Source of the DNA: an uncultured Bacteroidales bacterium
GTDB lineage: Bacteria > Bacteroidota > Bacteroidia > Bacteroidales > Bacteroidaceae
Assembly (NCBI GenBank): GCA_902781515.1
Contig: CACZJU010000004.1
Coordinates: 124,001 to 188,000 of the forward strand
Length of the DNA stretch: 64,000 nucleotides
Direction: 5' to 3'
Shown here: positions 8,185 to 16,491 of the stretch, piece after piece
Position numbering within the stretch: the first letter of the stretch is position 1
Layout of the letters: each line of letters starts with the position of its first letter
Program-made: the position numbers and the translations under genes
The notes under the pieces: generated by a model
Seen by the model: only the letters and a program-made list of their open reading frames with translations
Told to the model about the DNA's origin: nothing
Database searches by the model: none

Positions 8185-10404
8185 ATGGCAAACGAATTAA
8201 GATTTCAAGTTGTAGGTGAGGCGTTCAAGAAGAAGCCTCTCGAAGTAAAAGCTCCAAGTGCAAGACCTTGTGAATACTTTGGTAAATATGTCTTCAACCG
8301 CGAGAAGATGTATAAATATCTTCCCAAGAGTGTGTATGAGAAGATGGTTGATGTGATAGACAACGGTGCCCGACTCGACCGTACTATAGCAGATGCTGTT
8401 GCTGCCGGCATGATGCAGTGGGCAAAGGAGAACGGTGTGACACATTACACCCACTGGTTCCAGCCCCTGACAGAAGGCACAGCCGAGAAGCACGACTCTT
8501 TCATCGAGCACGATGGAAAGGGCGGTATGATAGAAGAATTCAGTGGTAAACTCCTCGTACAGCAGGAACCTGACGCCAGTTCTTTCCCCAGCGGTGGTAT
8601 CCGTAGCACTTTCGAGGCTCGCGGTTATTCTGCATGGGATCCTACAAGCCCTGTATTTATCATCGACGACACTCTCATCATTCCCACGGTATTCATCAGT
8701 TACAGCGGTGAATCGCTCGACTACAAGGCTCCTCTGCTCCGTGCTCTGAAGGCTGTCAACGTTGCTGCGACAGAGGTGTGCCATTATTTCGACCCTTCGG
8801 TCAAGAAGGTTACCAGCAATCTTGGTTGGGAACAGGAGTATTTCCTTGTTGATGAAGGTCTCTATGCCGGACGTCCCGACCTCCTGCTGACAGGTCGCAC
8901 GCTGATGGGACACGATTCGGCAAAGAACCAGCAGATGGACGACCACTATTTCGGTGCAATCCCTGAGCGCGTAGCTGCTTTCATGCGTGAATTGGAAATA
9001 GAAGCTTTGATGCTTGGTATTCCTTGTAAGACTCGTCACAACGAGGTGGCTCCAAACCAGTTCGAGGTGGCTCCAATCTTCGAGGACACAAACCTTGCCG
9101 TTGACCACAATATGTTGTTGATGTCGCTTATGAAGCGTGTTGCTCGTAAGCATGGTTTCCGTGCTCTCTTACACGAGAAGCCCTTTGCGGGAATCAATGG
9201 TTCTGGTAAGCATAACAACTGGAGCCTTTCTACCGACAATGGAGTGCTGCTGCACGCCCCTGGAAAGACTGCGGAACAGAACCTTCGCTTCGCCGTATTC
9301 ATCGTGGAAACCCTGATGGGGGTATATAAGCACAACGGACTGCTGAAGGCTTCGATTATGTCAGCAACTAACGCTCATCGTCTGGGTGCAAATGAGGCTC
9401 CTCCAGCCATCATCTCCAGCTTCCTCGGTAAGCAGCTTTCCGAACTTCTCGACCACATCGAAAAGGCCGATAAGGAAGACCTCTTCTCTATGGACGGCAA
9501 GCAGGGTATGCAACTCGACATTCCTGAAATCCCTGAGTTGTTAATCGATAATACCGACCGCAACCGCACATCGCCTTTCGCCTTCACGGGTAACCGCTTC
9601 GAGTTCCGTGCTGTGGGCAGTGAAGCAAACTGTGCCAGCGCCATGATTACTCTGAATGCAGCAGTTGCTGAGGCTCTTTTCTCGTTCAAGAAGCGTGTGG
9701 ATGCTCGTATCGCCGAGATTGCCAAGGACTTCGAGCACTCGGAACACAACGCAACATTCCATGCCATCATCGATGTTCTCCGTGAGGATATCAAGGCTTG
9801 CAAGCCCATCCGCTTCGACGGCAACGGCTACAGTGATGAGTGGAAGGCCGAGGCTGCCAAGCGCAGACTGGACGTGGAGACTTCTTGCCCCGTCATCTTC
9901 GAGCGCTATCTCGACAAGGAAAGCATCGACATGTTCGAGAGCCTTGGCGTGATGACCAAGAAGGAACTGGAGGCTCGCAACGAGGTGAAGTGGGAGACCT
10001 ACACGAAGAAGATTCAGATTGAGGCCCGCGTTTTGGGCGACCTCTCGATGAACCACATCATCCCCGTGGCCACCAGCTACCAGAGTGCCCTGCTGAAGAA
10101 CGTGGAGCGCATGACTGCCGCCTTCCCCGCAGAGAAAGCTGCCGCGCTCAACGCCCGCAACCTCAAACTCATCGAGGAGATTGGAGAGCGCACGGCTACC
10201 ATTGAGGCCAAGGTTGAGGAACTTGTTGCCGCCCGCAGGGTTGCCAACAAACTGGAGGACGAGCACAAGAAGGCCATTGCCTATCACGACACCATCGCCC
10301 CGATGTTCGACACCATACGTTACCAGATTGACAAGCTGGAACTCATCGTTGACGATGCCCTCTGGCCTTTGCCCAAGTACCGCGAACTGCTCTTCATCCG
10401 CTAA
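8185..10404 (+). CDS. glnA: Glutamine synthetase type III (GlnN)
   Basis: This enzyme makes glutamine from glutamate, ammonia and ATP; type III enzymes are large and typical of Bacteroidetes. The 739-residue length matches GSIII. Signature stretches include HYTHWFQPLTEGTAEKHDSF, SSFPSGGIRSTFEARGY, GWEQEYFLVD, EVAPNQFEVAPIFEDTNLAVDHN, GINGSGKHNNWS and the C-terminal coiled part ending LWPLPKYRELLFIR. It closes the GOGAT operon and is followed by a clear terminator. By eye the last 600-700 bases use more C/G-ending codons than the first 1500, and a divergent copy of its last 35 codons lies at 12772-12885, suggesting the 3' part was exchanged. Confidence 0.96.
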   Translation: MANELRFQVVGEAFKKKPLEVKAPSARPCEYFGKYVFNREKMYKYLPKSVYEKMVDVIDNGARLDRTIADAVAAGMMQWAKENGVTHYTHWFQPLTEGTAEKHDSFIEHDGKGGMIEEFSGKLLVQQEPDASSFPSGGIRSTFEARGYSAWDPTSPVFIIDDTLIIPTVFISYSGESLDYKAPLLRALKAVNVAATEVCHYFDPSVKKVTSNLGWEQEYFLVDEGLYAGRPDLLLTGRTLMGHDSAKNQQMDDHYFGAIPERVAAFMRELEIEALMLGIPCKTRHNEVAPNQFEVAPIFEDTNLAVDHNMLLMSLMKRVARKHGFRALLHEKPFAGINGSGKHNNWSLSTDNGVLLHAPGKTAEQNLRFAVFIVETLMGVYKHNGLLKASIMSATNAHRLGANEAPPAIISSFLGKQLSELLDHIEKADKEDLFSMDGKQGMQLDIPEIPELLIDNTDRNRTSPFAFTGNRFEFRAVGSEANCASAMITLNAAVAEALFSFKKRVDARIAEIAKDFEHSEHNATFHAIIDVLREDIKACKPIRFDGNGYSDEWKAEAAKRRLDVETSCPVIFERYLDKESIDMFESLGVMTKKELEARNEVKWETYTKKIQIEARVLGDLSMNHIIPVATSYQSALLKNVERMTAAFPAEKAAALNARNLKLIEEIGERTATIEAKVEELVAARRVANKLEDEHKKAIAYHDTIAPMFDTIRYQIDKLELIVDDALWPLPKYRELLFIR

Positions 10405-10426
10405 TCGCAGGTTGGCAGTAACGAAT

Positions 10427-10463
10427 AAGGACTACCCCGCATCAGGAGTAGTCCTTTTCTTTT
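10427..10463 (+). terminator. Terminator after glnA
   Basis: AAGGACTAC (10427-10435) pairs with GTAGTCCTT (10448-10456), followed by TTCTTTT. It ends the gltB-gltD-glnA transcript. Confidence 0.85.
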
Positions 10464-10471
10464 GCCCGAAA

Positions 10472-10548
10472 GATAGTAATGTTCAGTCGGAGGGATGGTA
10501 TTCTTGTCGCTGTAGGATTAGTAATCCTTCAGCAATAGGATTAGTAAT
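10472..10548 (+). repeat. Degenerate 23-bp-period array with GATTAGTAAT core
   Basis: Two exact GATTAGTAAT cores start at 10516 and 10539, 23 bp apart. Weaker forms (GATAGTAAT at 10472 and GATGGTATT at 10494) continue the spacing upstream at 22 bp. Only the core is kept; the 13-bp spacers differ. A clearer five-copy array with the same period lies at 52925-53029. Confidence 0.7.
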
Positions 10549-10582
10549 CTTCCAGGGGGAACATCATGGTGTTGTGACTGCA

Positions 10583-10735
10583 GAGAAGGGCAAGCCCGAA
10601 ATCCTCAAGGCCGAGCTGGTTCTGCTGGCTATGGGCTTCCTCAAGCCCGAGCATCCTGAGTACCCCGACAACGTCTTCGTCTGCGGCGACTCCGCCAATG
10701 GCGCCAGCCTCGTGGTCCGCGCCCTCTTCGGATAG
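10583..10735 (+). pseudogene. Fragment of a second gltD (C-terminal part)
   Basis: Translated, this stretch matches the C-terminal FAD segment of the intact GltD at 40 of 47 positions by direct comparison (KPEHPEYPDNVFVCGDSANG versus KPEHPQYPENVFLCGDAANG). It lacks the first about 90% of the gene and the last 15-17 codons, ending RALFG-stop. Codons are strikingly C/G-ending compared with the intact gene, so it is not a recent copy of it; it probably derives from a paralogue or a relative's gene. No start site or promoter was seen. Confidence 0.85.
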
Positions 10736-10760
10736 GCATGACATAAGCATTCGCTTAACA

Positions 10761-10808
10761 CTCAACACAAAGAAGGCACGCCAATCAGCGTGCCTTCTTT
10801 GTGTTGAG
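10761..10808. terminator. Bidirectional terminator with 21-bp perfect stem
   Basis: Positions 10761-10781 pair perfectly with 10788-10808 over the loop CAATCA; the stem contains AAAGAAGGCACGC. T-rich ends on both strands suit the gltD fragment side and the convergent lipoprotein gene. Confidence 0.85.
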
Positions 10809-10824
10809 GTTAGAATTGATTTAC

Positions 10825-11232
10825 TTAATAAACCAATTGTCCGTTATTGCATTTAACTGTAATCGTCTTCACGGTCACCTTATTGGCGTTTTTAATATAG
10901 ATTTCCACAGTGAAAGACTTGCCATAATAAGTCTCGCTGACTCCTTTCTCCTGCGCTTTAATCGTAGCTTTCACATCCTCAATAACTTCGTCAAGAGTAG
11001 CATCTTCCCACTCGTCATCACAGATGAGATTCTCCATTATATATTTCAGGGCTTCCTTATCACTACTGTCCAGGTTGCCATAGTCGGTCACCTTATAATC
11101 CAAGGTGTAGATACCCTTCACGTTTCCATCGATATTTACAACTTCTTCATCGTCGTCACCGCAAGAGGTCAGAACGCTAGCACCCATGAACATGCAAAGG
11201 CAGAGGCTCATCAAATAGAAAAACTTTTTCAT
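10825..11232 (-). CDS. Small lipoprotein of unknown function
   Basis: This 135-residue protein has a signal peptide with lipobox LTSC (Cys24) followed at once by GDDDEE. In Bacteroidetes an acidic stretch after the acylated Cys is the known surface-export signal, so it is probably displayed on the outer membrane. The mature part is about 110 residues, acidic in its first half and rich in beta-prone Thr/Val at the end (SFTVEIYIKNANKVTVKTIT), suggesting a small alpha/beta fold. I do not recognise the family. It stands alone, convergent with the gltD fragment. Confidence 0.8.
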   Translation of the reverse strand: MKKFFYLMSLCLCMFMGASVLTSCGDDDEEVVNIDGNVKGIYTLDYKVTDYGNLDSSDKEALKYIMENLICDDEWEDATLDEVIEDVKATIKAQEKGVSETYYGKSFTVEIYIKNANKVTVKTITVKCNNGQLVY

Positions 11233-11366
11233 TGTTTGTTTTGTTTAAATTGTTAATATAATAAAGATATAAAATAAATTATTATCCAGAAACATCTTTT
11301 TTTTTCGGAGTGCAAAGATATTCCGAAATACCAAAACCTGCAAGATAAATATCGCCATAAGCAAAG

Positions 11367-11402
11367 ATTTTGCATTAGCTGAGACATTTTTTGCATTAGC
11401 TG
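11367..11402 (+). promoter_or_regulatory. Two direct repeats 21 bp apart, possible regulator site
   Basis: TTTTGCATTAGCTG occurs twice, with TGCATTAGCTG starting at 11371 and 11392. A 21-bp direct-repeat spacing puts both on one DNA face, as at classical AraC half-sites. It lies about 150 bp upstream of the AraC-gene promoter and about 140 bp upstream of the lipoprotein start on the other strand. The rest of the 11233-11654 gap is AT-rich and shows no gene. Confidence 0.45.
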
Positions 11403-11519
11403 TAAGTCGCCCTACACTCCAGATTCACCAATTAACTCTATTTCGACCTCAATTCAAGCATTTCCGACATCGGCAAACGTCGATGAAATGGGCAAAAAAC
11501 AAACTTTTTTTTGAATACT

Positions 11520-11551
11520 TGCCTGATTTCACTGAAAAAGTAGTAATTTTG
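11520..11551 (+). promoter_or_regulatory. Candidate promoter of the AraC-type gene
   Basis: TTG at 11520-11522 and TAATTTTG at 11544-11551, spaced by 21 bp, match the Bacteroidetes promoter pattern about 100 bp before the gene. Confidence 0.55.
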
Positions 11552-11654
11552 CGGCGTAAACACCGCGAGTCTGCTCACGCTCGGCCATCGATGCAAGCAT
11601 CATGGCACTCGCTAAACCTTAGACTTGCATTCCGAAAGGAATAATAAGAACGAT

Positions 11655-12791
11655 ATGCCTGAACAGATAACTCCATTGTCGATACTATATCTCCTGCTCC
11701 ACGGCGCAGGAACAGCCGTGTGCGTCGTGCTGTTCCTCTACCTGCTGCTCTGCCGGGGCAAGGCCATCGCACCCGACATCACGCCGCCCGCACGACTGCG
11801 CCGCTGGGCAGCGGCATTATTCGGTATCATGGCCCTGGTCCACATCTGGTGGATACTGTTCTACACATACTCGGACGACAGCCGCTCGGTGATTTACGGG
11901 TTGCTCGTTGCTCTCGACTGCATGGTGCTGCCCCCCGTTTTCATCGGCACACTGTTGAATATGCTGCAGGACCGCCGCCGACCGCTATGGCCCATTGTAG
12001 TCGTCATGACGCCTTGCGCGGTGCTCGCAGTGCTGCAGACAGCTCTGCCATCCATCGACCTCACGACTCCGAACGAGGTCTATGGACTGGTACTCGCCGT
12101 GGCCTTTATTATATATATGGTGGTGGCCGTGCGGCAATATGGGCGGTGGCTGCGCGACAACTACGCCGACCTGGAGCACAAGGAGGTGTGGGTCAGCCTT
12201 GCGCTGCTCATCGGCCTCATGGTACTGCTCATGAGCTTTGAATATACTGACAACTACGTGATGTCGACCATCGCCCACCTCACCGGCTTCCCGTTGGCGG
12301 GTCTCCTGCTGTGGCGCGTGGAGACATTGCCGCAGCTGGATGAAGCGGCAGAGCGCGAGGACGACATCCTGCCGGAGGCGGAGACAATCCCTGACCCCCT
12401 CCCTGTTAGTGATGCTTTATCCCATATCGGCCAACTACTTACGAAGCACTGCGAGGACACGCAGCTCTACCTGCAGCCAGACCTGACCCTGACGCAACTC
12501 TCGGTAGCCATCGGCGTGAACCACTACTATCTCAGCCAGTATTTCGCCAGTCAGGATACAAGCTACTATGCATACATCCACGACCTTCGCATCCGTCATT
12601 TCATAGCCCGCTACCGTGAGCTTGCCGCCGCACATGAGCCCATCGTCGCCCAGCAGCTGGCCCAAGAGAGCGGCTACCACAGCTACAGCACCTTCAGTAC
12701 CGCCTTCAAACAGCGCATGCACAAGAGCGTCGCCGCCTGGATGCGCGAAGGCCAATGTCCTCAACCGCGTAACCGTTGCTCCGATGTTTGA
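11655..12791 (+). CDS. Membrane-anchored AraC-family regulator (seven helices plus HTH)
   Basis: This 378-residue protein has an N-terminal membrane domain with about seven hydrophobic helices (residues 5-220) and a C-terminal AraC double helix-turn-helix (LTLTQLSVAIGVNHYYLSQYF and the second helix pair around QQLAQESGYHSYSTFSTAFK). It probably senses a signal in the membrane and binds DNA at the inner face. The ATG at 11655 is chosen over an upstream TTG because it lies just before the first helix. Codons are GC-rich compared with the neighbours. The last about six residues are read out of frame from a glnA 3' fragment, so its native C-terminus appears to be lost. Confidence 0.85.
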   Translation: MPEQITPLSILYLLLHGAGTAVCVVLFLYLLLCRGKAIAPDITPPARLRRWAAALFGIMALVHIWWILFYTYSDDSRSVIYGLLVALDCMVLPPVFIGTLLNMLQDRRRPLWPIVVVMTPCAVLAVLQTALPSIDLTTPNEVYGLVLAVAFIIYMVVAVRQYGRWLRDNYADLEHKEVWVSLALLIGLMVLLMSFEYTDNYVMSTIAHLTGFPLAGLLLWRVETLPQLDEAAEREDDILPEAETIPDPLPVSDALSHIGQLLTKHCEDTQLYLQPDLTLTQLSVAIGVNHYYLSQYFASQDTSYYAYIHDLRIRHFIARYRELAAAHEPIVAQQLAQESGYHSYSTFSTAFKQRMHKSVAAWMREGQCPQPRNRCSDV

Positions 12792-12885
12792 CACCATTCG
12801 TCGTCAGATAGACAAACTGGAGCTTATCGTCGATGATAGCTTATGGCCTCTGCCAAAGTATCGCGAGCTGTTGTTTATCCGATAA
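12772..12885 (+). pseudogene. Stranded 3' tail of a second glnA
   Basis: Read in its own frame this gives VAPMFDTIRRQIDKLELIVD and onward to a stop, identical to the end of the intact GlnN at 33 of 35 positions, while many third codon positions differ. No upstream glnA sequence is present; the frame runs back into the AraC gene. Its synonymous differences indicate divergence under selection before it was cut off. A terminator still follows it, as expected for the original end of a glnA gene. Confidence 0.88.
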
Positions 12886-12909
12886 GTGATATACGGTTTC
12901 TGATAATGG

Positions 12910-12935
12910 AGGGGAGTTTTCGGACTCCTCTTTAT
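12910..12935 (+). terminator. Terminator after the glnA tail / AraC gene
   Basis: AGGGGAGT (12910-12917) pairs with ACTCCTCT (12924-12931) over TTTCGG, followed by TTATT. It probably once ended the resident glnA transcript. Confidence 0.7.
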
Positions 12936-12965
12936 TCGTCTTACAATATGTTAGTTGCTCCAAAA

Positions 12966-12997
12966 TTTGGCTTTTCGCTCAATTTGCACTATCTTTA
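12966..12997 (+). promoter_or_regulatory. First of two tandem promoter-like repeats
   Basis: TTTG at 12966-12969 and TATCTTTA at 12990-12997 (20 bp apart) form a near-consensus promoter. Positions 12973-12996 match 13092-13115 at 22 of 24 bases. It is followed by CTTTAACCTTCGGTTTTA, an 18-mer found again at 20406-20423. Confidence 0.5.
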
Positions 12998-13085
12998 ACC
13001 TTCGGTTTTAAGGAATTATCGTACCTTTGACCCTGCTTTGCAGTGTCGAAGATAGGCTGCAACTCGGAAATAAAAGAATAAATTC

Positions 13086-13116
13086 TTTGTATTTCGCTCG
13101 TTTTGCACTATCTTTG
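13086..13116 (+). promoter_or_regulatory. Promoter of the DUF5686-type gene
   Basis: TTTG at 13086-13089 and TATCTTTG at 13109-13116 are 19 bp apart, an ideal Bacteroidetes promoter. The region is an imperfect inverted repeat centred on AGAATAAATTCT. Transcription would begin about 20 bp before the GTG start. Confidence 0.75.
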
Positions 13117-13143
13117 CACCCAAATTGAAAGTGCAACCATTTC

Positions 13144-15765
13144 GTGGGAAGAAAATTCATCGTTTTTTGTATGCTGATGCTGACGGCTGCTGTGAAGATG
13201 GCCGCCCAGATGGTAACGGGTGAAATCGTCGATAAGGAGTTCGGCGACCCAATGCCTGGCGTATATATATATTATGTTGATGATAAGTCCACAATGGTGG
13301 TCAGCGATATCAATGGACGTTATAAGATAGCAGCCAGAAAGGGACAGTTGCTGTTCTCTGTTGTCGGTTACGACAAATATATGGTTGAGACCGACGGCAA
13401 GGAGCAGAAGTTGAACGTTCAGTTGGTGGAGACGGCAAGTTCGCTGAATGAGGTCGTGATTGACCGCAAAAAACAGAAATACAGCCGTAAGAACAATCCC
13501 GCAGTTGAGATGATGCGTAAGGTTATCGATGCCAAGAAGTCGAGCGACCTCTACGAACAGGATTTCTTCTCTTATCAGAAGTACGAGAAGATGACACTTG
13601 CGCTGAATGAGTTTACCCCCAAGGTTTTCGAGGACGACCATTTCAAGCATTTCCCATTCCTGAAGGAACACGTCGAGAGGAGTCCTGAGACAGGCAAACT
13701 GATATTGCCTTTGACTGTTGAGGAAAAGGTGAGTCGACAGATTTACCGCAAGAGTCCGAAGTCGGAGAAGACAATCGTAATCGGTCAGCATAACGAGGGT
13801 GTTACCGAACTTATCAATACCGGTGATATTGTGAACAATATGCTTGCCGACTGCTTCACGGATATAGATATCTACAAGGATGATGTGCGATTGTTGCAAT
13901 ATCCGTTCATTAGCCCCATTTCAACGAAGAAAGCTATAGGTTTCTATCGCTATTTTATTGTCGATACGTTGTTGGTGGACAAGCAGGAGTGCTTCCAAGT
14001 AGATTTCACTCCCAACAATGCTCAGGACTTCGGTTTCTCGGGTTCGCTGTATATTCTGGCAGACTCTACGTGGCGATTGAAGAAAGCACACCTCAATATC
14101 CCTGCCCGCAGCGATGTGAACTTCGTGGAGCACATGGATATCATACAGGATTTTGAACCTCTGCCATCCGGTGAACAGGTGGTTAAGGACGCTAAGATGA
14201 TAGTCCAGCTCAAGATTGCCTCCTTCATCCAGAAACTTCAGGTGGAACGTACCGTAAGATATAGCGCTTTCGATTTCAATATTATTCCCGAACGCACGTT
14301 CAAGATACGTGGTGATGTGAAGGTGGAGAGTTCGGCACAGATGCGCGACGAAGAATTTTGGGAGGAATTCCGACCTGCCCCCTTGACAAAGAGCGAAAAC
14401 CAGCTTAACCTGTTGCTGGAACGCATCAAGAACATCAAGGGCATGAAGTATATCATCTGGGTGGGTAAGGCATTCATAGAAAACTACGTTGAAACCGCCA
14501 TAAATCCCGACAAGAAGAGTCTTGTGGATATCGGTCCTGTGAACACGATGATTGGTAGTAACTTCGTGGAAGGCTTCCGTCTGCGTGCTTCTGCTCAAAC
14601 CACTGCGGCACTCAATCCTCACTGGTTTGGTAAGGCCTATGTGAAATATGGTTTTGGCGATAAACGCTGGAAGGGTATGGGCGAGGTCACGTATTCCTTT
14701 AACAAGAAGGACCATCTGCCTCGTGAGTATCCTTGCCGCAATCTTACATTTACATATACAAACGATGTAAGCTCACCCAGTGATAAGTATGTGCCTACGG
14801 ATAAGGATAACGTATTTTTCGCGTTGAAATGGACTCCTGTGAAGCACATGAACTATTTCGAGCGCTACAATCTGTTGTGTGACTGGGAATGGGAAAACGG
14901 TTTCCGACTGACTACTCAACTACGTCGTGAGTGGAACGAGGCTGCCGGTGCCTTGTTCTATCAAACGCTTAATAATGGTATGTATGACGGCAGTGGACGT
15001 TATGTTCCAAACACGCAGAACGGACCGTTGATTCATAAGATATATTTCACGGAGGCAACAGTAGGACTGGAGTATCAGCCAGGAGCTACATACCTGAACA
15101 CGAAGCAACGCCGTGTGCCCACAAACTTCGACTCGCCAATCATGGGACTGACACATACCATGGGTGTGAAGAATGTATTGGGCAGTCAGTATAATTACAA
15201 CTTCACTGAAGCTACACTATACAAGCGTTTCTGGCTCCATTCATGGGGTAAGATTGACTGTATGGCAAAATACGGAATGCAGTGGAACAAGGTTCCTTAT
15301 CCGTTCCTGATTACTCCTGCAGCCAACCTTAGTTACATCATGGAGCTCTATTCGTTCAACCTGATTAACAATATGGAGTTCCTCAACGACCGCTATGCTT
15401 CGCTCATACTTTCATGGGATATGAATGGTAAGATTCTGAACCGAATCCCACTTGTCAAAAAGTTAAAATGGCGCGAATTCATCGGATTAAATATGCTGTG
15501 GGGAACCCTCACTGACAAGAATAATCCATTCTTGGCAAAGAATATGAACGACCCACATTTGATGTTCTTCCCAGGTGTGTATAAGAATGGGCAGTTCCAA
15601 TACACTTCTCATGTGATGAACCGCCGTATGCCTTACTTCGAAGCTGTGGTGGGAATACACAATATATTAAAGATATTCCATGTGGAATACGTTCATCGCC
15701 TGAACTACCACTATCCAAATACCCAGAAGTGGGGCATTCGTTTCTCGTTCCGAGTAACTTTCTAA
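13144..15765 (+). CDS. DUF5686 / carboxypeptidase-like-domain outer-membrane protein
   Basis: This 873-residue protein has a signal peptide (MGRKFIVFCMLMLTAAVKMA), a carboxypeptidase-regulatory-like beta-sandwich (TGEIVDKEFGDPMPGVYIYY, residues about 25-100) and a long C-terminal part rich in amphipathic beta-strands that ends on Phe (FSFRVTF), as outer-membrane barrels do. The layout fits the DUF5686 family, whose exact role is not established. The start is a GTG at 13144: it directly precedes the signal peptide and sits about 20 bp after the predicted transcription start. It is a single-gene unit, convergent with the next gene. Confidence 0.85.
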   Translation: MGRKFIVFCMLMLTAAVKMAAQMVTGEIVDKEFGDPMPGVYIYYVDDKSTMVVSDINGRYKIAARKGQLLFSVVGYDKYMVETDGKEQKLNVQLVETASSLNEVVIDRKKQKYSRKNNPAVEMMRKVIDAKKSSDLYEQDFFSYQKYEKMTLALNEFTPKVFEDDHFKHFPFLKEHVERSPETGKLILPLTVEEKVSRQIYRKSPKSEKTIVIGQHNEGVTELINTGDIVNNMLADCFTDIDIYKDDVRLLQYPFISPISTKKAIGFYRYFIVDTLLVDKQECFQVDFTPNNAQDFGFSGSLYILADSTWRLKKAHLNIPARSDVNFVEHMDIIQDFEPLPSGEQVVKDAKMIVQLKIASFIQKLQVERTVRYSAFDFNIIPERTFKIRGDVKVESSAQMRDEEFWEEFRPAPLTKSENQLNLLLERIKNIKGMKYIIWVGKAFIENYVETAINPDKKSLVDIGPVNTMIGSNFVEGFRLRASAQTTAALNPHWFGKAYVKYGFGDKRWKGMGEVTYSFNKKDHLPREYPCRNLTFTYTNDVSSPSDKYVPTDKDNVFFALKWTPVKHMNYFERYNLLCDWEWENGFRLTTQLRREWNEAAGALFYQTLNNGMYDGSGRYVPNTQNGPLIHKIYFTEATVGLEYQPGATYLNTKQRRVPTNFDSPIMGLTHTMGVKNVLGSQYNYNFTEATLYKRFWLHSWGKIDCMAKYGMQWNKVPYPFLITPAANLSYIMELYSFNLINNMEFLNDRYASLILSWDMNGKILNRIPLVKKLKWREFIGLNMLWGTLTDKNNPFLAKNMNDPHLMFFPGVYKNGQFQYTSHVMNRRMPYFEAVVGIHNILKIFHVEYVHRLNYHYPNTQKWGIRFSFRVTF

Positions 15766-15774
15766 ACTAAAAAT

Positions 15775-16491
15775 TTAATCGTAGTTGACGCTGCGCAGAC
15801 GATTGTAGATTTCTACGTCTATGGGCAGTGTTATCTTGAAGTTGAGCATACTGCCTTCCACGATGTTCAACTCAATGCCTCCAATCTCGTTTACAAGTGT
15901 AAACAATGATTGCGAATCGTAGATTCCTTTATTCTCCGTTTCCTTGACAATGTGAAGGAGAGTGCGCATGGGGAAGGTGATAGGTGTCTGTGCACGCATC
16001 AGTTCATCGCGCTTTACGAAACCATTGGATTTCTCGCCGTCCTTGGTGCGAACGTATGATTCGTGGCTGTAGAGTGCTGTTACGGCATTTCCACGTTCGC
16101 TACAGGTGAGTATGTTGCTGCTGATGATTTGATGCGACACAAACGGGCGCACACCCTCGTGAACCAGCACGATGCTGTTGTCGTCAATGCCGTTTTTCAT
16201 CAGTCCCTTTATTCCGTTCATCACCGAGCGATGACTGGTGGTACCAGATGCCATACAGCGACGGAACTTGCTAATATGACCTATTTCTGCCTGATTCACG
16301 ACATAGTTCTCCCACTCTGTGTTGCACACAACCCATATCTCGTCGATAAGAGGATGACGCTCGAAGGCCTTCATCGTGTGAAGAAGGATGCTCTCGCCGT
16401 CAGTCTCGATGAACTGCTTGGGACGTGTGGATTTCATGCGCAGGCCGTAGCCTCCAGCCAACAATAGGGCTATAATTCGTGGATTATTCAT
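15775..16491 (-). CDS. Nucleotidyltransferase of the IspD/TarI cytidylyltransferase family
   Basis: This 238-residue protein has the N-terminal nucleotide loop LLAGGYGLRMKSTRPKQF and the later VHEGVRPFVS and RDELMRAQTPITF segments of IspD/TarI enzymes, which join CTP to a sugar or polyol phosphate. It overlaps by 8 bp with a CDP-alcohol phosphotransferase gene, so it more probably makes a CDP-activated polyol or similar headgroup than the isoprenoid intermediate of IspD. The family alone cannot decide the substrate. The initial MNNPRIIALLLAGG start is well placed. Confidence 0.85.
   Translation of the reverse strand: MNNPRIIALLLAGGYGLRMKSTRPKQFIETDGESILLHTMKAFERHPLIDEIWVVCNTEWENYVVNQAEIGHISKFRRCMASGTTSHRSVMNGIKGLMKNGIDDNSIVLVHEGVRPFVSHQIISSNILTCSERGNAVTALYSHESYVRTKDGEKSNGFVKRDELMRAQTPITFPMRTLLHIVKETENKGIYDSQSLFTLVNEIGGIELNIVEGSMLNFKITLPIDVEIYNRLRSVNYD

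Noticed and set aside
10583-10735. A functional small protein gene from the gltD-like stretch
   Set aside because: It has no start signal and matches only the C-terminal part of GltD, cut at both ends.
15775-16491. Firm assignment as ispD of the isoprenoid pathway
   Set aside because: The overlap with a CDP-alcohol phosphotransferase gene makes a CDP-polyol role at least as likely; sequence alone does not decide.
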